From positions 1 to 64,000 of the forward strand of contig NTMA01000081.1 in assembly GCA_002917075.1 (NCBI GenBank): a stretch of DNA of 64,000 nucleotides, in the 5' to 3' direction. This document shows, piece after piece, positions 57,559 to 64,000 of the stretch. Source of the DNA: Hawksworthiomyces lignivorus. Lineage: Eukaryota > Ascomycota > Sordariomycetes > Ophiostomatales > Ophiostomataceae. The notes under the pieces were generated by a model, which was not told where the DNA came from, made no database searches, and saw only the letters and a list, made by a program, of their open reading frames with translations. How positions within the stretch are numbered: the stretch's first letter is position 1; each line of letters starts with the position of its first letter. Made by a program: the position numbers and the translations under genes.

Positions 57559-58158
57559 TGTTGTCAGAAAGAAGGTAAATATTTCAAAAAGGGACACAAT
57601 ATGGGTTGAGGTCGGTGTGGTATGGAAGCACAAGTAACAGTGTAACTTTTTTTTTTTCTTCCTATATAAAAGAGGCGGCAGAAAAAAATGGGAATTATTA
57701 TCAGAACTTTTTTTTGGGCCTCTGCAGATTTGCCGATAAGCGATAAGATAAGAAATTGGCCTGGCTGGCTTCTGTGGTCCTGGCCCCTCCCGCCCAAAAT
57801 GCCCCAAAGGCCCCCCCAGCCACGCAGGCAAATAGTACGCAAAGTCCTCTGTAATACGCAAAAGCTGACCCGCCAATTGCAACCCTCAGAAGCCAGAGAG
57901 CCCACTGTGGGGGGGTTGTGGGGGGTTGTTGACAGCGTCACCTCCCAAAAGGCACAGGCTTACGGGCTTAGAACGCTGTAGAATATCGTCTCCAATTCGA
58001 ATTGCTTGCAGGCTGCTCAACCTGTAACAGAGCTTTTTCTATTTTCTATATACCATCTGCAACATTCGATTGGCACAGGCAACGTCCCCGCCCATATCTC
58101 TTTGCCGAACCAGATTCTCTCTCTCTCTCTCTCTCTCTCTCCTCGACTGCTGCTCGCC
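57559..58158. promoter_or_regulatory. Bidirectional promoter of NOP2 and GET5
   Basis: 600 bp between divergent starts. On the minus strand the NOP2-proximal part is A/T-rich; a CCCC-rich segment is near 57780-57830; a TC dinucleotide run at 58116-58141 sits directly ahead of the GET5 ATG in its leader. No other gene. Confidence 0.5.
58116..58141. repeat. (TC)n microsatellite in the GET5 leader
   Basis: About 13 TC units ending 18 bases before the GET5 start codon; a likely variable-length element in the 5' UTR. Confidence 0.75.
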
Positions 58159-58942
58159 ATGGCCGAAGTCCAGTTTGCCAAGTCGTTCCTGGCGGCGCTC
58201 GACGGCCGCCCCGCCAAGCTGCCCGCCGACTACGTCGAGGACCCCCGCGGCTATCCCGCCAGGTCACCGGTAAGGAGAACGCGATGCCTCAAGTCAGGAC
58301 TCCTCTCTACCTGAGATGCTGACACCTCGTCTTTCTTTTCTCTTCCCTCTCAACCAGTACATCCTCCCGCGCATGCCCCGGCCGATGCGCCAGCCGGCCG
58401 CCGCCGCGGGCCGCAAGCCGGCGCCCGGCCAGGAGCCCAGCGTGACCGTCAGCGTGCGGTCGCTGCACCGCAGCCCGCACCCGCTGGACGTGCGGCTGGG
58501 CCCGCTGCCGCTGGCGACGACGTCGCTGCTGGACGTGCGCGCGGCCGTGGCAGAGCAGTCGGGCGTGCCCGCCGCCAAGCTGCGGCTGCTGCACAGCAAG
58601 AAGCCCGTCGCCGACAGCAAGGTGCTGCAGGACCTCGTCGGCAGCAGCGACGCCGCCGCCGCCGCCGGTCCAGACGCCGTCCTGGAGCTCGGCGTCATGG
58701 TCACCGGCGGCGCCGCGACGGTGGCCGCCGCCGCAGCAGAGAAGGCCGCTGCTGCTGGTGCTGCTGCCCCTGCACCGAAGACGGATGCAAAGATGGAGGA
58801 CGCTGCCGACGCAAATGTGGTGGAGAGCGAGGCGTTCTGGACGGATCTGCGCGGGTTCCTGGGGCAGCGCATCAAGGACGACAAGCAGGCAGACGAGGTG
58901 TTCAGCCTGTTCCTGCGGGCATGGGAAGACCGGATGGCATGA
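58159..58942 (+). CDS. GET5: Get5/Mdy2, ubiquitin-like protein of the GET pathway
   Basis: Cytosolic adaptor that, with Get4 and Sgt2, hands tail-anchored proteins to Get3. Exons 58159-58269 and 58358-58942 (phase 0) give 231 residues, close to yeast Mdy2 (212). The N-terminal Get4-binding region is MAEVQFAKSFLAALDGRP, typical of Get5. A ubiquitin-like domain covers about residues 65-145 (VTVSVRSLHRSPHPLDV, AKLRLLHSKKPVADSKVLQDL). After an Ala-rich linker comes the C-terminal homodimerisation helix region (FWTDLRGFLGQRIKDD, EVFSLFLRAWEDRM). The gene diverges from NOP2 and converges on cofilin; no functional link with either is implied. Confidence 0.87.
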
Positions 58943-59608
58943 CGGAAATGAAAAAAAAAACGGCGAGGCGAGAGGCGATTGGATGGCATGCTGTTCGGTA
59001 CATGGAGCGTAATTGCATATAATTTTACTGCTTACATCTTTTTTTGAGGAAGACGTCTAAACAGACGAGTGGCTCTATCTCCACGCAGAAGCACAGTGAA
59101 AAACTCTCTTGTCACCGGATTCATCAGCTATGGCCTGCTCATGAGAGGAGCCTTTTGTATGCACGGAAGAAGGACATAACAAAGAGAAAGAGCTTCAAAA
59201 ATATATATAAAAATAGAAGAACACCAGCATCTCGGCATCTCGTCTTTCAACATGGGAATTCATCCGTCTCTGCTCTTCATTCCATCCCACATCTGCTACT
59301 GCTGCTATGTCTCTAGAAAAAAGCACCTCATTGAAGGATTCATTCACCCGCTGTCCGAATACCTTCTACTCGTCTCCTTCTTCGACATAGACCCTCCCCT
59401 CCATTTTTCTTTAGGGTTCTGGATATGTCCGCCACATGTCATATTGTAATTTTTTTTTTTTTTCAAGGTTTGGTAGATGATGGAATTTTTGGGTGGTAGG
59501 CTTCGAGTTTCTTTTCGGCATATGGCCGCAGCGGCGCAGGTGGCAGAGCTTTCCTGTCCCCCCCCCAGCCGAACACACGCATCCGGTCCGAGAGTGCGCG
59601 CAATGGAC
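58943..59608. other. Convergent 3' region of GET5 and cofilin genes
   Basis: 666 bp between facing stops with A and T runs (58949-58960, 59450-59463). No gene supported. Confidence 0.5.
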
Positions 59609-59974
59609 TTAAGCCAGGCCCTTGCTGACGGTCTTGAGCACGCTGTCGTACTCGATGTCGTCGGCGTCGTTCGCCTGGATCTCCGTGGCGATGCCGTTCA
59701 GGCTGCGCTTGAGGGCGTCCTTGGACGAGGCGTAGATCATCTTGGGGCGGACGGAAGCTTCGTCGGGGGACCAGGAGAAAAAGGTAATCTTGTTCCTGTC
59801 GGGCTGTCAGCAGGCAAGTGATACGGGGCAAGCTGCCGGAGGGGACCTAGCAAAGAGCTAGCAGAGAACCGGGGAATGAAGAAAATGGGACGTACCGCAC
59901 ACCCTCGCCGGACGCAAGGCTGTACTCAAAGTCGTAGACGGCATATCTGGGGGCCTTGTCATGGTCAGCGAGGG

Positions 59975-60007
<33 letters not shown>

Positions 60008-60430
60008 CATAGCACGCATTCTGGGAAAGGGGCCAAAACTTACAGGCTTACCGTTGGCGATCGCACTGACTAGCTTCTCGCGGAAGTTCTCCCACTCCTT
60101 GTCGTTGGAGGTCTCCTCGATGACGATCTCCTTGTTGTCGTCTGACAGCTTGAAGATGATGTACTTGTGCTTCTTGTTGAGCTTCAGGTCATTGAAGGCA
60201 GTAATGCAGTCCTGCGCGACGGAGGCACTGAGGAAGAGTTAGCCCAGCCGGCCAGAAACACCGGGTGGCGTGGGAAAGAAGGGTGCGCGAGTATGAGACG
60301 ACGATGCGCTGCTCGGATTGAGACATTTGAAGCTTACCCGGAGTTAGACTATATGGAGACGGTTAGCAAGGGCCGGACAGCACGGAAGAAACGGATAGAA
60401 GCGGGCGTCACACGAGCATCAACATACCAT
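59609..60430 (-). CDS. COF1: Cofilin (ADF/cofilin actin-severing protein)
   Basis: Binds and severs actin filaments in the cytoplasm. I reconstruct five coding exons: 60428-60430 (only the ATG), 60338-60348 (11 bases), 60044-60227, 59896-59954 and 59609-59795, giving 147 residues, the usual size. The protein starts [20 protein letters not shown], followed by [42 protein letters not shown], the actin-binding long helix [14 protein letters not shown] and the C-terminal [14 protein letters not shown]. The third intron uses a GTAAGT donor after CCT and, to keep APRYAV, an AAG acceptor at 59955-59957; its pyrimidine tract is a (TC)n microsatellite. Other junctions are standard. An intron directly after the initiator codon recurs in fungal cofilin genes. 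Confidence 0.92.
59979..60007. repeat. (GA)n microsatellite inside a cofilin intron
   Basis: About 14 GA units on the + strand, read as (TC)n in the sense direction of cofilin intron 3, where it takes the place of the polypyrimidine tract before the acceptor. Confidence 0.75.
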
Positions 60431-61104
60431 TGTGGAAGGACAGTTGTGACGAGGCTGCAAGCTAGCAAGGAAGCAATATAAAGATTTCTATCTGGCGATG
60501 ACGACGGGTCGCGAAGCGGTCAGCAACAAGAACCAAGAAGGCGGCGGCTGGGGGGAGGGAAGGCGACTAGAGAAACGTGGTGGTTGAGCTGCAAGATGAG
60601 TTGTGACCCCTCCCTCGGCGTCTGTCGATCATGAATGCAGCAGGTACAGCAGAGTGAAAACAGAGCATTCTCAACCACTGGAACAGAGGAGCATCACGAC
60701 AATAGAGCTCGAGCCGAAGTCGATGGGACAAACACAGCAGGCAGAAGAGCCACCAAGAGGGGGAAAAGAGGGACGTGAGACGAAATATGGCACACATACC
60801 GGAGTCGCAGAGAATGGCGGGAGATGTGGAGAAGAGAAGTCGTTGTACGGGAAGAGGGAGACAATGCAGGAATTGGGGAGGGGAATGAAGAAAAATAAAT
60901 AATAGACCGTTCGTAATAGTAGGGCAGAAGAAAGAGAAGAAGAGAAGAAGAGAAGAAGAGAGAAAGGAGGAAGTGGAGCAGGAGGACAGCAGTAATAGTA
61001 GTAGTGGTGGTAAAGAGGCGGAGAGAGAGAAGAAGATTGAGGGTGCTTGCGTAGTAGTGTGTTGTTGTGAGTAGTGGGAGTAGTGGGGGGGGGGGGATGG
61101 CGGC

Positions 61105-61135
61105 GGTGGTGGTGGTGGTGGTGGTGGTGGTGGTG
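61105..61135. repeat. (GGT)n trinucleotide repeat
   Basis: About ten GGT units directly after a 12-G run (61085-61096) and a short GGC/GAT stretch, in the cofilin upstream region. Simple-sequence, probably variable in length. Confidence 0.75.
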
Positions 61136-61582
61136 ATTTATTACGCCGCTGCTGTTGAAGAGAGAGGCACTCGACGCTCTCAGTTCGCACTCGCACATTC
61201 ATACAAGCAGAAACAGGAGGGGCTGATTTCTTTCTTTCTTGCTTTGTTCCTGCTCTTTCTTGCATATGGCGGGGTTGCCTAGGCGATGGGGAAGGCCCAA
61301 ACTAGCAGCAGCCAGTTACAGAGAGTGACGGTGTGCCTTCTACACATGTAAATGGAGGGGCTCTTGCCATATCGAGCGTAAGCTGTCGTACATACAAGAT
61401 ATTGCTCCGTAATATTGGGGGGGGGGGGGCAAGAAGGAGTACGAGTAGGCCAAAGGGCACTGCCCTGGACAGGGGGGGTCGGGGGGGGAGACACCCTGGT
61501 GTAAGCATAAGTACGACACAGGTGCTGATTGCTGTGAGCTGCAGAGGATTTGGCTGGACCGGCCTGATGTGCGCACTGTGCA

Positions 61583-61609
61583 TATTATTATTATTATTAT
61601 TATTATTAT
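61583..61609. repeat. (ATT)n trinucleotide repeat
   Basis: Nine perfect ATT units on the + strand in noncoding sequence. Confidence 0.75.
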
Positions 61610-62708
61610 CTCTTCGTCTTTGTATAAAATAGCAGCGATATCATCAGGCAGCACCGTTGCATGTACCTGGTTTTAAACGGTTAATTTGGGACGATTGCCT
61701 ACAGCAACAAAGACCAAAACGGCGAGCACAAAGAGACAGCTTGTCAGGATAAGGCAGCAAGGAGAGCATCACGATAGGCAACAGAAAACTCTAGTTTCAT
61801 CTTACTTGCTTCGTGCTTCAATTTGCTTGTCAAGGCAGAAGCTTATTTCGTTCTTTTTCGCTTTTAAGGCCGGGCTGTGTTGCAGCACACAAGACACACC
61901 CTAAAAGAATTGCTCGCATATATATATAGATTCGCTATACCGTGCCATCTGCACTGTGCAATGTTTGTGTTATTGCATCGACCACCAAGCTGCGCATGGG
62001 AGCAGGCAGTATTATCCTGAGTGATAAGAGATTTTGCATTCTCTTTGACCATGAGAAATCTAAAGCAAAAGAGGCAGGAGAGAAGCGCCAGGCAGATGTC
62101 ATTCTCGTTCAGGCACCCAGATGATCCCTACGGATGGCCTCGGGCGACAATTGGGTTCTCCCATCTTGTCATCTTGGGCAACATCTCCTGATGGGCATTG
62201 CTGTTCACATTTGGTTCCTAGGAAAAGAAAAGAGGGCGAGGGAGGCAAATCTTATGTTGCTTCATGCGTTTTACGTTTTTGTGTGTTTGTCTTGCTGTTT
62301 CGACATCTTTCCCACGAGGAGTCTCGTGGCGTATTTCCGCTTATGGTGCTCTTGGTGCTCTTGCTTTTGTCTAATTATATGTTGCTTTTTATATTGTGGT
62401 TGTAGATGGTAGGTAGAGGGGAGTTGTATCTTACAAGATGGGGGAGAAAAGAGGAAAAAAGGGGGTCATACACATATGGTCTGTCGATGGTGGAAAACAT
62501 GAGAGAGAAAAGCAAGAGGGCCAAAAAAAAAAAGAGAGAAATCAAAACTCCAGAGCCAGATCCTGTCGGCGAGTGAGAGCCGCCATCCCCGTGTTCATCG
62601 CATTCGTTCTTTGTCTTTTTTTTTTTTTTATCCCAGCCCAAAAAAAAAGGAAGCACACACTTTTTATATATGGTATACATCATCATCACATCCCTCGTCC
62701 TGGCTGCC

Positions 62709-64000
62709 TTACATCATGCCACCCATACCGCCCATGCCGCCCATGCCGCCCATGCCACCCATGCCACCCATGCCGGCAGGAGGGCCCTTCTCCTCGGGGG
62801 CGTCCACGATGGCCACCTCGGTGGTGCCCAGCAGGGAGGCGACGCCGCTGGCGTCGATCAGGCCGGTGCGGACGACCTTGAGCGGGTCCAGGATGCCGGC
62901 CTGGATCATGTCGACGTACTCGCCCTTGGCGCTGTCGAAGCCCTTGTTGAAGTCGCTGCCGAACTCGTCGAGCAGCTTGCCGACGATGACGGAGCCCTCG
63001 AGGCCGGCGTTCTCGACAATGGTGCGGGCGGGGCGGGTGATGGCGTTCTTGACGATGCTGACGCCGAGCTGCTGGTCAAAGTTGGCCGGCTTGAGGTCGG
63101 TCAGCGCCTGGCTGGCCGCCTTGATCAGGGCGGTGCCGCCGCCCGGCAGGATGCCCTCCTCGACGGCCGCGCGCGTGGCGTTGAGCGCGTCGACGAAGCG
63201 GTCCTTCTTCTCGCCCACCTCCACCTCGGACGAGCCGCCGACCTTGATGACGGCCACGCCGCCCGACAGCTTGGCCAGGCGCTCCTGCAGCTTCTCCTTC
63301 TCGTACTCAGTCGTGGTGGGGTCGTTCATGACGCCGCGGATCTGCTCGCAGCGCTGCGTGATGGCGTCCTTGGAGCCCTCGCCGTTGAGCATGATGGTGT
63401 CCTCCTTGGTGATGGTGATGGAGCCCACCGAGCCGAGCAGCTCGGGCGTGGCCTTCTCCAGCTTGACGTCCAGCTCATCCGTGAACACGGTGCCGTTGCT
63501 GAGGATGGCAATGTCGCCCAGGATCGACTTGCGGTTGTCGCCGAAGCCGGGCGCCTTGACGGCCGCCACCTGCAGCTGACCGCGCAGCTTGTTGAGGATG
63601 CACACGGCCAGGGCCTCGCCGTCGATGTCCTCGGCGATGATCACCAGCGGGCGGCGCTGCTGCGTCGAGATCTCCAGGGCGGGGATGATGTCCTGCACGG
63701 CCGAGATCTTCTTCTCCGACAGCAGCAGCAGCGGCTTCTCAAACTCCACCTTCTGCGACTTGGCGTCCGTGATAAAGTACGGCGACACGAAGCCGCGGTC
63801 GAACCGCATGCCCTCCGTCACCTCGAGCTCGTCGTTGACCGTCTTGCCCTCCTTGACCGTGATCACGCCCTCCTTGCCCACCTTCTCCATGGCGTTGGCG
63901 ATCAGCGCGCCGATGTGCGTGTCGCCGTTGGCGCTGATCGTCGCCACCTGCGCCACCTCCTCGCTGGTCGTGATGTCGCGCTTGTGCTTCTGCAGGAACT
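62709..64000 (-). CDS. HSP60: Mitochondrial chaperonin HSP60, 3' part
   Basis: Group I chaperonin that folds imported proteins in the mitochondrial matrix. The frame is open from the TAA at 62709-62711 to the window edge (about 430 of roughly 575 residues); the N-terminus with its presequence and first introns lies beyond 64000. Visible landmarks: [29 protein letters not shown], the apical domain ([29 protein letters not shown]), APGFGDNRK, the ATPase region [34 protein letters not shown] (catalytic and nucleotide-binding loop) and the C-terminal GGM repeat tail ending GGMM. No intron occurs in this part. The identification is certain. Confidence 0.97.
   Translation of the reverse strand, partial: FLQKHKRDITTSEEVAQVATISANGDTHIGALIANAMEKVGKEGVITVKEGKTVNDELEVTEGMRFDRGFVSPYFITDAKSQKVEFEKPLLLLSEKKISAVQDIIPALEISTQQRRPLVIIAEDIDGEALAVCILNKLRGQLQVAAVKAPGFGDNRKSILGDIAILSNGTVFTDELDVKLEKATPELLGSVGSITITKEDTIMLNGEGSKDAITQRCEQIRGVMNDPTTTEYEKEKLQERLAKLSGGVAVIKVGGSSEVEVGEKKDRFVDALNATRAAVEEGILPGGGTALIKAASQALTDLKPANFDQQLGVSIVKNAITRPARTIVENAGLEGSVIVGKLLDEFGSDFNKGFDSAKGEYVDMIQAGILDPLKVVRTGLIDASGVASLLGTTEVAIVDAPEEKGPPAGMGGMGGMGGMGGMGGMGGMM

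Larger units (their letters stand above)
60431..62708. other. Intergenic, cofilin upstream and HSP60 3' region
   Basis: 2.3 kb without a supported gene. It is rich in simple repeats: AGAAG/AGA purine runs near 60926-60965, G runs of 12 (61085-61096) and 13 (61417-61429), a GGT triplet run (61105-61135) and an ATT triplet run (61583-61609). Open frames of 70-232 codons are translations of these repeats (for example His- or Pro-rich). A 12-base T tract is near 62620, downstream of HSP60 in its sense. Confidence 0.5.

Noticed and set aside
56329..57609. 426- and 331-codon plus-strand frames
   Set aside because: Antisense of NOP2; Ser-rich and Val/Leu-rich translations of Asp/Glu codons.
60567..61265. 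232-codon minus-strand frame (His/Pro/Ser-rich) near cofilin
   Set aside because: It translates simple repeats (GGT, G and GA runs on the opposite strand); no domain.
62714..62776. Short tandem repeats at the end of HSP60 considered as a CRISPR-like or satellite array
   Set aside because: They encode the GGM repeats of the standard chaperonin C-terminal tail.

Overview
This window is nuclear DNA of a filamentous ascomycete (Pezizomycotina, most likely Sordariomycetes). The evidence is many short introns of about 60-110 bp with GTAAGT-type donors, two Zn(II)2Cys6 transcription factors, GC-rich coding sequence beside pyrimidine-rich leaders, and a gene set typical of such fungi. I could not assign a genus. 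There is no operon structure; the genes are individually transcribed and mostly housekeeping.

Layout, left to right. 0-5.3 kb: 3' part of the glycogen branching enzyme gene and the complete mitochondrial ATP synthase beta subunit (both +). 6.9-9.9 kb: a secreted carbohydrate esterase (+) facing a Zn2Cys6 regulator (-). 11-16 kb: ORC5 (+) converging on the U2 snRNP protein SF3B2/Cus1 (-), which diverges from a SLY41-like triose-phosphate-family transporter (+, 16.2-18.0 kb). 19.8-22.6 kb: a large acidic F-box protein (+). 22.9-26.4 kb: a DHA1-type MFS transporter and a Zn2Cys6 regulator, both (-), with a cluster of CGGA(G/A)-type sites between them. 27.2-30.4 kb: 2-oxoglutarate dehydrogenase E1 (-). 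About 31.4-36 kb: a gene-poor, AT-richer stretch with only coding-like scraps. 36.7-39.3 kb: a Polycomb SUZ12 homologue ending in a PHD finger (+), converging on a SelO/FMP40 pseudokinase (-). 44-47.2 kb: an aldo/keto reductase (+) converging on an XRCC4/Lif1 homologue (-). 50.6-57.6 kb: a Byr4/Bfa1 homologue (+) and the rRNA methyltransferase Nop2 (-). 58.2-60.4 kb: Get5/Mdy2 (+) and cofilin (-). 62.7 kb to the end: the 3' part of mitochondrial HSP60 (-).

Most genes have no functional link beyond being neighbours. The one pair that looks like a local regulatory unit is the MFS transporter with the Zn2Cys6 factor just upstream of it: the transporter promoter holds five CGGA half-sites within 71 bp, including an exact 11-bp direct repeat, and the regulator's own upstream region holds one more such site beside a perfect inverted repeat of CACGTG. 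Two further points deserve checking: the NOP2 intron that splits the catalytic cysteine codon appears to start with GG instead of GT, and the SUZ12 homologue joins a VEFS box to a PHD finger. I found no transposon with recognisable coding domains, no tRNA or rRNA gene, no CRISPR array, and nothing that amounts to a new multi-gene system.
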